64,000 nt of DNA from PALSA-612 sp963742925. Its GTDB lineage: Bacteria; Actinomycetota; Thermoleophilia; Gaiellales; Gaiellaceae. Below the pieces are notes generated by a model. It ran no database searches. It was given only the letters and a program-made list of their open reading frames with translations, and was not told the origin of the DNA. The translations under genes and the position numbers were made by a program. Where the stretch lies: the NCBI GenBank assembly GCA_963742925.1, contig CAVUNV010000016.1:124001-188000 (forward strand), given 5' to 3'. Each line of letters opens with the position of its first letter. Positions within the stretch are counted from its first letter, which is position 1. Positions 16,526-26,453 of this stretch are shown here, in pieces.

Positions 16526-17172
16526 AGGCGGTGCTGGGAGACGTGAGAGCCGATCATGCCGAGCACGAGCAGAAAGGCGAGCCCGCCGTAGGCGAAACCG
16601 ACGAGCGCGGCCCGGTCCTTGGCGCCGCCTCGCCGGAGGTAGTTGAAGCAGCGGTAGATGTGCCCGCCGTCGAGGAAGCCGACCGGCAAGAGATTGAAGA
16701 GGTTGAGGAAGAAGCCGGTGTAGCCGAGCGCGCGCAGCACCGGCGAATCGAGCATCTCGCCGGCCGCCCAGAACGCAGCCGCTCCGATCGAGCCGACGAA
16801 AGGCCCGGCGAGAGCGATCCGCGCATGCTGCCACGGCGTCAGGTTCTCGTTCTTGAACGAGACGTAGGCACCCATGAAGGGGATGAAGACGGGCAGCGAA
16901 GGATGCATGCCCTGTCGCCGGGCTTCCAGGTAATGCCCCATCTCGTGGATCAGGAGCAGCGCGACGAGCCCGACGCCGAACTGCCACCCCCAGAGCAGGG
17001 CGTAGCCTCCGAACGCGATGAAGATGCTCCCGAACTTCGCGAACGCGAACCCGTACTTGGCGATCGCACCGACGGCGACGATGACCGGGCCGAGGAGCCG
17101 CTTGAATCCCTCGCGCCAGTTCGTGCCGGGGTGAATCGGCTCGTAATCGCGGACGACCTCGGGCGGCTCCAC
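16522..17172 (-). CDS. M50-family (site-2 type) membrane metalloprotease
   Basis: 216 residues with about five membrane segments. The zinc site is HEMGH at residues 76-80 inside VALLLIHEMGHYLEARRQGM; the third ligand motif NLLPVGFLDGGHI lies near residue 165. A soluble insert (VFIPFMGAYVSFKNENLTPW) is typical of the YwhC-like group. It should cut membrane-embedded helices. It stands between moaX and the LOG gene in the same run; the MoaD-MoaE fusion needs proteolysis to mature, but nothing ties this protease to that cut. Confidence 0.9.
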   Translation of the reverse strand: MEPPEVVRDYEPIHPGTNWREGFKRLLGPVIVAVGAIAKYGFAFAKFGSIFIAFGGYALLWGWQFGVGLVALLLIHEMGHYLEARRQGMHPSLPVFIPFMGAYVSFKNENLTPWQHARIALAGPFVGSIGAAAFWAAGEMLDSPVLRALGYTGFFLNLFNLLPVGFLDGGHIYRCFNYLRRGGAKDRAALVGFAYGGLAFLLVLGMIGSHVSQHRL

Positions 17173-17217
17173 GAACCTACGGTAGCTCGGCGGCCGGTGT
17201 CCGCGCCACGTCCCGAC

Positions 17218-17856
17218 CTACGACCCGCGCCCGATCCATTCCTCGCCGCCCTCGTAGACCTCCTTCTTCCAGAGCGGCACGATCTCCTTGAGCCGGTCGA
17301 TCGCGTCCCGGCAGGCGGCGAGCGCGTCGGCACGGTGGGGCGCGGAGACGGCGATCACGACCGAGAGACCTCCGATCTCGACCCGGCCGGTGCGGTGGGC
17401 GATCGCGACCTCGCACAGGTCGTAGCGCCCCTTCAGCTCGTCGGCCAGCTCCTCCATGACCTGCTCGGCCATGCCTCCGTAGGCCTCGTACTCGAGGTAG
17501 TGCACGACGCGGCCGCGCGATTCGATCCGGGTCGTGCCGATGAAGGTGGCGACGGCGCCGGCGTGCTCCGACCGCACCTCCTCGACCACGTCGGCCGGGT
17601 CGAGAGGCTCCTCGCTGAGCCGGAACGCGCCGCCGGACACGGGCGGGATCAGCGCCACCTCGTCCCCGGCTTCGAGCTCCTGCTCACGGGCCGCGTACCG
17701 CTTGTTCACCGCGTAGAGGAGGCCGGCCGGCTCGTCGCCGAGGCCGAGCGCCGGCCAGACGTCCGACACGCGGGCGCCGGCCGGCAGCTCGAGCTCGCGC
17801 TCCCCGCTGCCCGCTCGCTCCCGCAGCCCGGCGAATAGTCGGACACTGACCTGCAC
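17218..17856 (-). CDS. moaX: MoaD-MoaE fusion, molybdopterin synthase (MoaX type)
   Basis: 212 residues. Residues 1-77 are a MoaD ubiquitin-fold unit (VQVSVRLFAGLRERAGSGE, ending ALIPPVSGG). The rest is MoaE: ATFIGTTR, YLEYEAYGGMAEQVMEELA, IAHRTGRVEIGGLSVVIAVS, PLWKKEVYEGGEEWI with the catalytic Lys. Molybdopterin synthase adds two sulfurs to precursor Z. MoaD must present a free Gly-Gly end, yet here the GG is internal; mycobacterial MoaX is cleaved after this site, so the same is expected. The gene is divergent from the mutase, 22 bases away, and heads the run that contains selA and selB. Confidence 0.93.
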   Translation of the reverse strand: MQVSVRLFAGLRERAGSGERELELPAGARVSDVWPALGLGDEPAGLLYAVNKRYAAREQELEAGDEVALIPPVSGGAFRLSEEPLDPADVVEEVRSEHAGAVATFIGTTRIESRGRVVHYLEYEAYGGMAEQVMEELADELKGRYDLCEVAIAHRTGRVEIGGLSVVIAVSAPHRADALAACRDAIDRLKEIVPLWKKEVYEGGEEWIGRGS

Positions 17857-17878
17857 AGCCCAAGCGTACGATGCGAGC

Positions 17879-19471
<1,593 letters not shown>

Positions 19472-19524
19472 GCGCGCACGCTGTCTGACCGGACCGTCCC
19501 GATTCCGTCACGATTGCTCCAGAG

Positions 19525-20534
19525 GTGCGGATCCTCCTCGTCTCCCAGATGTACCCCGGGCCCGCCGACCCGGACCTCGGGACCTTCGTTGCTCAGATCG
19601 AGGCCGCTCTCCGTGCCCGCGGGCACGAGATCGAGCTCGCGGTCCTCGACAGCCGCTCGGGGGGAAGGACGCGCTACGCGAGGCTCGCGAGCCGCACGGC
19701 ACGCGCAGCGCGCACGTTCCGGCCTGACGTCGTCTACGCCCACTTCCTCGTCCCGGCCGGCCTGATCGCGGCGCTCTCCTCGCGTGCCCCGCTCGTCGTC
19801 ACCGCGCACGGCCAGGACGTCCGCAACATCGGTACCTTCCCGGGCGTCGCCGCGGCGACTCGCCACGTCGTCCGGCGGGCGGCCGCCGTCGTCGCGGTGT
19901 CCGACTACCTGCGTCGTGAGCTCGAGGCGAGGATCCCGGCGGCGCGTGGCAAGACCGAGGTGATCGACTGCGGCGTCGACCTGGAGCGTTTCCCGCTGCT
20001 GCCGGCGCGACCCGACGCCGGCGACGGGCCCGCATTCCTCTGCGTCGGCGGCCTGACCGAGCGGAAGAACGTCGTCCGCCTGGCGCGCGCGTTCGAGCGG
20101 CTGAACGAGGGCACGCTCACATTCGTCGGCGACGGCCCACTTCGGGGTGAGCTCGATGGGAGGCCGAAGGTCACGCTGCTCGGTAGCGTGCCGCACCAGC
20201 GCATCCCGGGGTTGCTCGCCGAGAGCGACGTCGTCTGCCAGCCGAGCCTGGTCGAGCCGTTCGGGCAGGCGCTGCTCGAGGCGATGGCGTGCGGCCGGTC
20301 GGTCGTCGCGACCAGCGTCGGGGGCCCGCCGGAGTTCGTCGCTCCGGGCGCCGGCGTGCTCGTCGACCCGGCCGACGAGGACGCGTTGCTCGACGCGCTG
20401 CGGACGGCCGCGCTCCTGCCGCGTCCGAACCTCGCCGCCCGGGAGGTCGCCGAACGACACGACGTCAGGCTCCAGGCGGGCGGATCGAGGCGGTGCTCGA
20501 GCGGGCGGCCGGGGCCGCCCGCTCTGCAGTCTGA
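19525..20534 (+). CDS. Family 4 glycosyltransferase (frameshift near the end)
   Basis: GT-B enzyme of about 336 residues. N-terminal part: RILLVSQMYPGPADPDLGTF and VVTAHGQDVRNIGTFPG. C-terminal donor-binding domain: FLCVGGLTERKNVVRLARAF, LTFVGDGPL, VVCQPSLVEPFGQALLEAMA with the EPFG-type EX7E motif, and VVATSVGGPPEFV. At about 20475 the sense moves to another frame; there the ending RIEAVLERAAGAARSAV and its stop at 20534 fit a normal GT4 terminus. The corrected end is 11 bases from the convergent aquaporin gene. Substrate unknown. Confidence 0.85.
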
Positions 20535-20545
20535 GTCGGCGCCCC

Positions 20546-21321
20546 CTAGCTTGCCGGGGGCGGTGTGGCTGCGTCGGCCGACGGCGCTCGAGGAACCTCC
20601 GCCGCCGCGCATCCGCTGCATTTCGTCGCGGAAGTCCACGTCGCCCTTGACGACGATCGTGTAGATCAGCCAGGCGATGATCGCTCCCGCTGCAGGCCCG
20701 ACGACGAAGATCCAGAATCCGGTCCACTCGCCGCCGACGAGCGCCGGGCCCAGCGAGCGGGCCGGGTTCAGGGAACAACCGTCGACCGGGATGATCGCAA
20801 AGTGGATCGCGACCAGGGCCAGCGGGATCGCGACCAGAGCGCCCCCGCTGTACCGCTCGCTCTTCGTCGAGTGGAGGATCACGAGCACGAAGATCGCGGT
20901 GAACACGATCTCGACGAAGATCGACGCTCCGTTCCCCTGTGTCGGGTAGTTCGCGGTCGCCTTGACGAGATCGTGGTTGAACGGGATCAGCATCAGCAGC
21001 GACGCCAGGATCGCGCCCGCGAACTGGAAGATCCAGTACCCGAGCAGGTCCTCGAACGACAGCCGCCGGTCGAGGAACATGCCGAGCGAGACTACGGGGT
21101 TGAAGTGCCCGCCGGAAACTTCTGCAAACGCGTAGAGCCCTGCCAGCAGCGCCAGGCCGAAGCCGAAGGGCACCACAAGCTTCGACGGCGTTCAGGCCGC
21201 TACCCGTTCCGTACGGGGCGCCGCCGACGACGTACTTCGCGGCGAGGATCGACGTCGTGCCCCCGATGACCAGAATGAACGTGCCGAACAGCTCAGCCAG
21301 ATACCGTTGCCATTGCTTCAC
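20546..21321 (-). CDS. MIP-family channel (aquaporin/glycerol facilitator), two frameshifts
   Basis: From GTG (with GAGGGGG upstream): MKQWQRYLAELFGTFILVIG, the usual MIP first helix. Near 21183 the sense changes frame to VPFGFGLALLAGLYAFAEVS. The first half-helix motif is HFNPVVSLG (NPV instead of NPA) and the second is CSLNPARSLGPA (intact NPA). Six membrane segments follow the family plan. After EMQRMR near 20595 a further shift gives an ending in TPPPAS and a stop at 20546, next to the convergent GT4 gene; this second shift is less certain. It conducts water or small polyols. Confidence 0.82.
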
Positions 21322-21397
21322 TCGCCGACCCCCTCTAGTGACGCGGGACGATTCGGAGGGAAGCGTGGCAGCGCGACCGGATGGAACGCGGCTCTGA

Positions 21398-21604
21398 TCA
21401 GCTCTCGGGCGTGGCGAGCCGATCGAGGTCGGCCAGGCGGACCTCGACGAGGGGCCGCACCGTCTCCTCGAGCCCGGCCTCCCGGGCCAGTGCGAGTGCC
21501 TGCTCGTAGGTCGCCCGCACCTTGTCGGCGGCGACGCCCTGCTTCAGGCGGTTGTCACCGGTGACGAGGAGATGCTGGATCTGCACACGGGCGTCCTCGG
21601 GCAT
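21398..21604 (-). CDS. Small hypothetical protein, 68 residues
   Basis: A short acidic, helical protein (MPEDARVQIQHLLVTGDNRL; later KVRATYEQALALAREAGLEE) that resembles a single TPR-like helical hairpin. No family recognised. Divergent from secG with 23 bases between the starts, so the small intergenic space would have to hold both promoters. Codon use is normal for the window, which supports coding. Confidence 0.6.
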   Translation of the reverse strand: MPEDARVQIQHLLVTGDNRLKQGVAADKVRATYEQALALAREAGLEETVRPLVEVRLADLDRLATPES

Positions 21605-21627
21605 CGCTCAGGTACCCTAGTCGCGAG

Positions 21628-21849
21628 ATGCTGCAAGCGTTTGCGGTCTGGCACGTACTCGTCTCGTTCGCCCTGCTGGGGCTGATCCTCATGCACTCGG
21701 GGCGCGACGCCGGCTTCGGCGGCATGGGCTTCACGCCAGCCTCGCAGGGCGGCACGCACATCGTCGAGCGCAACCTGACGCGGCTGACGATCGCGGTCGC
21801 AGCCATGTTCCTGACCGACACGGTCGTGCTCTTCCAGCTCTTGAAGTAG
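21628..21849 (+). CDS. secG: Preprotein translocase subunit SecG
   Basis: 73 residues with two membrane helices: AFAVWHVLVSFALLGLILMH and LTIAVAAMFLTDTVVLFQLL. Between them lies the SecG cytosolic loop SGRDAGFGGMGFTPASQGG. It assists SecA-driven export through SecYE. It is followed after 86 bases by a tRNA-Leu gene. The stop codon is part of a 14-base direct repeat. Confidence 0.93.
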   Translation: MLQAFAVWHVLVSFALLGLILMHSGRDAGFGGMGFTPASQGGTHIVERNLTRLTIAVAAMFLTDTVVLFQLLK

Positions 21850-21879
21850 ACCCGGGTACGGCTGCTGAAGTAGACCCGG
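21842..21879. repeat. Direct repeat of 14 bases at the secG stop codon
   Basis: TGAAGTAGACCCGG occurs at 21842-21855 and again at 21866-21879. The first copy contains the last secG codon and stop. Probably a small local duplication. Confidence 0.7.
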
Positions 21880-21935
21880 CCGAGCGAGCAGATCGGGCAG
21901 CCCGAGAAGGCCCGCTAGAATCATCGCCGCACCTC

Positions 21936-22020
<85 letters not shown>

Positions 22021-22092
22021 CTTCTCACGAGAGCACGGCAGCAGGGCGGGCGCTCCGCCCTTGACGCCGTCCGGGCGCCTCGCTAGCCTGAT

Positions 22093-22106
22093 CGAACACA
22101 CGTTCG
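22093..22106. promoter_or_regulatory. LexA (SOS) box upstream of lexA
   Basis: CGAACACACGTTCG is a perfect match to the Gram-positive/actinobacterial SOS box CGAAC-N4-GTTCG. It lies 16 bases before the lexA start, touching the ribosome site GGAAGGAG, so bound LexA would block its own gene. Autoregulation is the known pattern. Confidence 0.9.
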
Positions 22107-22122
22107 GAAGGAGACGTCCGGA

Positions 22123-22749
22123 ATGCTCACCCCGCGACAGCGGCAGATCTGGGATTTCCTGGTCGACTACGTCGACGGACACGGCTATCCCCCGACCGTG
22201 CGAGAGATCGGGGAGGCAGTAGGGCTCGCGTCGCCGTCCACGGTGCACGCGCATCTCGCGAACCTCGAGCGCGCGGGATTGCTGCGCCGTGACCCGACGA
22301 AGCCACGCGCACTCGAGTTGACGGGGCGCGAGCGGAGCGGCGCCTCCCGGCCGACTCCCGAGACGCACGTTCTGCCACTCGTGGGCCAGATCGCCGCAGG
22401 TGGTCCGCTGCTCGCCGAGCAGTCGATCGAGGGCTACCTCGGCGTCCCCGAGCCGCTGGCGCGGGGAGGCGACGAGTTCATCCTCCGGGTGCGCGGCGAC
22501 TCGATGGTCAACGCCGGCATCCTCGACGGCGACTTCGTCGTCGTGCGCCGCCAGCAGGACGCCCAGAACGGGGACATCGTCGCCGCGCTCGCGGGCGAGG
22601 ACGAGTCGGTCGACGAGGCGACGGTCAAGCGGTTCTTCCGCGAGAACGGCAGCATCCGTTTGCAGCCCGAGAACGACGCCCTCGAGCCGATATCCGCACC
22701 CCACGTGCAGATTCTCGGCAAGGTGATCGGCGTCTTCCGGAGGCTCTAG
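22123..22749 (+). CDS. lexA: SOS repressor LexA
   Basis: 208 residues. Winged helix at the N-terminus (MLTPRQRQIWDFLVDYV, TVREIGEAVGLASPSTVHAH); the self-cleavage Ala-Gly within QIAAGGPLLAEQ near residue 92; the catalytic Ser in RGDSMVNAGI and the Lys in DEATVKRFF. It represses DNA-damage genes until RecA filaments trigger autoproteolysis. A perfect SOS box lies directly upstream. Confidence 0.97.
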   Translation: MLTPRQRQIWDFLVDYVDGHGYPPTVREIGEAVGLASPSTVHAHLANLERAGLLRRDPTKPRALELTGRERSGASRPTPETHVLPLVGQIAAGGPLLAEQSIEGYLGVPEPLARGGDEFILRVRGDSMVNAGILDGDFVVVRRQQDAQNGDIVAALAGEDESVDEATVKRFFRENGSIRLQPENDALEPISAPHVQILGKVIGVFRRL

Positions 22750-22751
22750 AG

Positions 22752-22979
22752 GTGCCCGTGCCGATGGGAGCCGTCGTCGAGCTGAACCGGTCGCTCGACC
22801 AGCAGCTTCACGCGCTCTTCCGCGGGGCCAGCCTCGAGTGCCTCGTCTGCGGAGAGTTCGTCCTGCGGCTGCCCGACGGGTCGATCTTCTGCCCGGAGTG
22901 CGGCAGCGCGCTCGAGTCGCAGGCGGTCGCCGCGGATGCTCAGCTGACCGAACATCGGGCTGACCGAATATCGGGTTGA
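22752..22979 (+). CDS. Small zinc-ribbon protein downstream of lexA
   Basis: About 71-75 residues, starting 2 bases after the lexA stop (GTG 22752; GTG 22758 or ATG 22764 are alternatives). It has LECLVCGEFVLRLPDGSIFC and PECGSALES, i.e. a four-Cys CxxC...CxxC zinc ribbon. No family recognised. Its position makes it part of the SOS-regulated lexA transcript. The 3' end is close to the RNase P RNA gene. Confidence 0.75.
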   Translation: MPVPMGAVVELNRSLDQQLHALFRGASLECLVCGEFVLRLPDGSIFCPECGSALESQAVAADAQLTEHRADRISG

Positions 22980-23017
22980 CCGAAGATCGGCTGACGTTGC
23001 CGGCGCTACACTGACCG

Positions 23018-23372
<355 letters not shown>

Positions 23373-23375
23373 CGC

Positions 23376-23397
23376 GAAGCCCCCGCAAGGGGGCTTC
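23376..23397 (+). terminator. Hairpin terminator of rnpB
   Basis: GAAGCCCCC-GCAA-GGGGGCTTC, a perfect 9-bp stem just after the RNase P RNA. Only a short T-poor tail follows, as often in high-GC genomes. Confidence 0.8.
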
Positions 23398-23475
23398 GTC
23401 ATATCACGGGTGAGCCCATGGTTCCCCCGTGAGCCCCTTCCTTCTCGTGATCGTCTCGCGGGTGTCCTGAACTAC

Positions 23476-23494
23476 GCCCGAGCAAAGCTCGGGC
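23476..23494 (-). terminator. Terminator-like hairpin between rnpB and the VOC gene
   Basis: GCCCGAGC-AAA-GCTCGGGC, a perfect 8-bp stem 29 bases after the convergent VOC gene stop. The interval between it and the rnpB hairpin holds no gene, only a second weak pairing CACGGG/CCCGTG. Confidence 0.6.
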
Positions 23495-23522
23495 TTCGCG
23501 GCTCGTGTGATCGAGTCGCCGA

Positions 23523-24035
23523 TCAGGCAGGTGGATAATTAGCCGCTTCGGCGAGGATGCCGTCGACGTCGGCGGGCAGCGTGTACATCGTGACCCGGCC
23601 GTCCTCGTCGCGCGGCCATTCGCTCTCCGGCCGGTCGCGGTAGAGCTCGACGCCGTTCTGATCGGGGTCGCGCAGGTAGAGCGCCTCGCTGACTCCGTGG
23701 TCGGACGCTCCGTCGAGCCGGATCCCGGCTGCGACGAGACGTCGCAGGGCGTCGCCGAGCGCAGCACGACTCGGATAGCGGACGGCGACGTGGAAGAGCC
23801 CCGTCGTTCCCGGCGGCGGGGGTGAGCCGCCCTTCGACTCCCACGTGTTCAAGCCGATGTGATGGTGATAGCCGCCGGCCGAGATGAAGGCAGCCTGCTC
23901 GCCCATGCGCGCCTGGAGCTCGAAGCCGAGCACGCCGCAGTAGAAGTCGAGCGAACGGTCGAGGTCGGCGACCTTGAGGTGCACGTGGCCGATCGACGTG
24001 CCCGAGTCGATCGGGCCGAAGCGTGAGGAGATCAC
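23523..24035 (-). CDS. VOC (glyoxalase/dioxygenase-fold) protein
   Basis: 170 residues, GTG start. Two beta-alpha-beta-beta-beta units: IGHVHLKVADLDRSLDFYCG with the first metal His, then GLFHVAVRYPSRAALGDALR, ALYLRDPDQNGVELYRDRP with the metal Glu. It resembles catechol 2,3-dioxygenase/CatE-type VOC proteins (HHHIGLNTWESKGG is conserved in that group). Substrate unknown. It overlaps the preceding deacetylase-like gene by four bases. Confidence 0.88.
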   Translation of the reverse strand: MISSRFGPIDSGTSIGHVHLKVADLDRSLDFYCGVLGFELQARMGEQAAFISAGGYHHHIGLNTWESKGGSPPPPGTTGLFHVAVRYPSRAALGDALRRLVAAGIRLDGASDHGVSEALYLRDPDQNGVELYRDRPESEWPRDEDGRVTMYTLPADVDGILAEAANYPPA

Positions 24036-24886
24036 CGCGCCGCTCCGAACCCCTCGAGCGCCGCCCCGACCAGGCCCGGCAGCGTCTCCAGGTTGTAGCC
24101 ACCTTCGAGCACGGCTGCGAGCCGCGGGGAGAGCGCCGCCGTCCGCCGGGCCAGCTCACGGAAGCCTGCGGCTGTGACCCGCATCCCGGCCAGCGGATCG
24201 TCCTCGTGGGCGTCGAAGCCGGCGGACACGATCACGAGATCCGGCTCGAAGCGCTCGAACGCCGGCGCCACGACGTGGTCGAACGCACGCAGGTATTCCT
24301 CGTCTCCCGAGCCCGCGGACATGGGCACGTTGACGATCGTATCGGTCTGCTCGCCGGGCCCTCCGCTCCCCGGATAGAAGGGCCATTCGTGGAGCGAGAC
24401 GTACAGCACCGAGGCGTCGTCCCAGAAGATGTCCTGTGTCCCGTTACCGTGATGCACGTCCCAGTCGAGCACGGCGACCCGCTCGATGCCGAGCTCCGCC
24501 TGCGCGTGGCGCGCGGCGACGGCGGCGTTGTTGAAGATGCAGAACCCCATCGCGCGGGAGGGGAGAGCGTGGTGCCCGGGCGGCCGCGCGAGCGCGAAGC
24601 CGCCCAGCTCGACAGCTGCGAGCGCCGCTCCGGCCGAGAGCAGCGCGGCCTCGAGCGTCGACTCGGACGCCGGCGTATCGGCGTCCAGCCAGGTCGGCTC
24701 CGAGACCGCCGCGACGACCTCCACGTACGCGGTCGTGTGGCAGCGCTCGACGGCCTCGATCGGCGCCGGCTCGGCCTCGCGCCACTCCGGGAACGCTGTC
24801 TGGAGGCGGTGCAGGCGCTCCGGCGTCTCAGGGTGGTGACCGGTGGGGTGGAGCCGGGCGAAGGCGGAATGGCTGATGAGCTCGAT
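24032..24886 (-). CDS. Histone deacetylase-family (AcuC-like) amidohydrolase, unusual start
   Basis: About 285 residues. The motifs are LARPPGHHALPSRAMGFCIF, VLDWDVHHGNGTQDIFWDD, VIVSAGFDAHEDDP and AVLEGGYNLETLPG, giving the zinc ligands Asp/His/Asp and the HH catalytic pair. The homologous start FARLHPTGHHPETPERLHRL is in frame well upstream of the first GTG (24724). Above it no ATG, GTG or TTG occurs before the stop at 24893, only ATC at 24886 with AGGAG ten bases before it. Either ATC is the start or one base is wrong. Bacterial members deacetylate small amides, polyamines or AcsA. Confidence 0.85.
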   Translation of the reverse strand: MELISHSAFARLHPTGHHPETPERLHRLQTAFPEWREAEPAPIEAVERCHTTAYVEVVAAVSEPTWLDADTPASESTLEAALLSAGAALAAVELGGFALARPPGHHALPSRAMGFCIFNNAAVAARHAQAELGIERVAVLDWDVHHGNGTQDIFWDDASVLYVSLHEWPFYPGSGGPGEQTDTIVNVPMSAGSGDEEYLRAFDHVVAPAFERFEPDLVIVSAGFDAHEDDPLAGMRVTAAGFRELARRTAALSPRLAAVLEGGYNLETLPGLVGAALEGFGAAR

Positions 24887-24892
24887 CGCCGC

Positions 24893-25732
24893 TCAGCTCC
24901 TCTGGCCGGCGAGCGCCGACAACCTCGAGGCGAGCTGGCCGAGTCCCCACGAATCGGCTAAGGATGACGCCTCCGCCCACGTCGGGGATTGGTCGACAAG
25001 GGAGGGGAGAGGGGCGGAGGCGTCGAGAGTCGCAATTCGACGGTAGAGCCGCAGCTCCTCCTCCTGGGCGGCGAATCTCCCCGCAGCGAGCGCAGCCTCG
25101 AGCGAGCCGTATTCGGCGAGCACGCTCGCGGCGGTCTTCGGGCCCACGCCGCGTGCGCCCGGCAGGCGGTCGGACGGGTCGCCGCGGAGCGCGATGAAGT
25201 CGGCCACCTGCGCCGGATCGACGCCGTAACGCTCGCGCACCTCCTCGGGACCGATGCGTGCGAGCTCGGAGACGCCCCGAACGGGCTGCAGGATCGTCGT
25301 CCGCTCGGACGCGAGCTGGAAGGCGTCCCGGTCGGACGTCGCCACGGTCGCCGTCCCTCCGCGGGCCTCTTCCGAATGGGCCGCCGCAGCCAGGAAGTCG
25401 TCGGCTTCGTAGCCCGGAGCCTTGGCGACGGCGAATCCACAGGCACCGACGAGCTCCGGGAGGAGGGCAAGCTGCTCGAGCAGGGCCCCGTCGAACTCGC
25501 GCCCGCTCTGGTAGCCGTCGAATGCCTCGTGCCGGTAGGTCGGCACGTCGAGCGTGTCCCAGGCGACGAGGACGGCGCGCGGCCGCTCGTTCTCCCAGAG
25601 CCGCGTCAGCATGTTGGCGAAGCCGATGATCGCCCCGGCCGGACGGCCCTGCGCCCGGGTGAGCGTCTTGGGAAGCCCGTGGTAGGCCCGGTGGGCGAAG
25701 GAATCGCCGTCGACGGCGAGGAGCGAGCTCAC
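24893..25732 (-). CDS. 5'-3' exonuclease (PolA N-terminal/FEN-like)
   Basis: 279 residues from a GTG. LLAVDGDSFAHRAYHGLP, APGYEADDFLAAAA, TVATSDRDAFQLAS and the helix-hairpin-helix segment RGDPSDRLPGARGVGPKTAA are those of the 5' nuclease domain of DNA polymerase I; the Asp cluster binds two metals. It is a stand-alone protein, not fused to a polymerase. It removes flaps or RNA primers. It overlaps plsC by four bases (GTGA). Confidence 0.93.
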   Translation of the reverse strand: MSSLLAVDGDSFAHRAYHGLPKTLTRAQGRPAGAIIGFANMLTRLWENERPRAVLVAWDTLDVPTYRHEAFDGYQSGREFDGALLEQLALLPELVGACGFAVAKAPGYEADDFLAAAAHSEEARGGTATVATSDRDAFQLASERTTILQPVRGVSELARIGPEEVRERYGVDPAQVADFIALRGDPSDRLPGARGVGPKTAASVLAEYGSLEAALAAGRFAAQEEELRLYRRIATLDASAPLPSLVDQSPTWAEASSLADSWGLGQLASRLSALAGQRS

Positions 25733-26337
25733 AGGCTCTCGTAGAGGGCTTCGATCTCGGCCATCAACCGCTGCGTGGCGGTCTCGGCGCCGTCCTTCGG
25801 CGGCAGGCCGGCCAGGTCGTCGAGGGGAATCGGCGCACCGTAGGCGATCTTCAGTTGCGGCAGGCTCAGCATCTGGTCGGTGCCTTTGATCGCAGCAGGA
25901 ACGAGCGGCACCCCGGCTGCGAGTGCGATGCGCGCCGAACCGACACGAGGCCGGGCGGTGAACTTCTTGCGCAGGCCCTTCTCACGGCGAGTGCCTTCGG
26001 GGAACATCGCGACGAGCTTCCCCTCCTTGCACAGTCGGACGGCAGTCTCGATCGCCTGGACGTCGTGCTCGCCGCGCCTGACGGGAAAGACGCCGGCCGA
26101 CAGGAGCATCGGGCCGATGACCGGCTTGAAGAGCTCGGCCTTGGCCATGAAGTAGAGCTGGCGCCCGGGCCAGAGCGGGAAGCCGAGCGGCCAGGGATCG
26201 AAGTTGGAGGTGTGATTCGCGGCGAGCACGGCGCCGCCGTCGGGGATGTTCTCCATCCCGGCGGCCTGGAGTCGGTAGATGCCGCGCATCAGCGGCCAGC
26301 TGAGCACCCCGGCCAGGTTGTAGACGACGTTCTGCAT
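25729..26337 (-). CDS. plsC: 1-acylglycerol-3-phosphate acyltransferase (PlsC)
   Basis: 202 residues. Block I NHTSNFDPW (HX4D), block II around AGVFPVRRGEHD, block III MFPEGTRREKG, block IV VPLVPAAIKGTD. It adds the second acyl chain in phosphatidic acid synthesis at the membrane. It heads a minus-strand group plsC, exonuclease, deacetylase-like, VOC with 4- to 7-base junctions. The promoter must lie in the 116 bases shared with topA. Confidence 0.93.
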   Translation of the reverse strand: MQNVVYNLAGVLSWPLMRGIYRLQAAGMENIPDGGAVLAANHTSNFDPWPLGFPLWPGRQLYFMAKAELFKPVIGPMLLSAGVFPVRRGEHDVQAIETAVRLCKEGKLVAMFPEGTRREKGLRKKFTARPRVGSARIALAAGVPLVPAAIKGTDQMLSLPQLKIAYGAPIPLDDLAGLPPKDGAETATQRLMAEIEALYESL

Positions 26338-26453
26338 GTGCAGAGAAGGTAACGGCCGTGTGCCGAAAGCGTCGCAACGTCCTCCGCGCGCCGTCGTCTT
26401 CTGCCCCTGGCGCTAACGTGTCGCGACGGCCCACCCGGGCTCGAGGATCCGAT

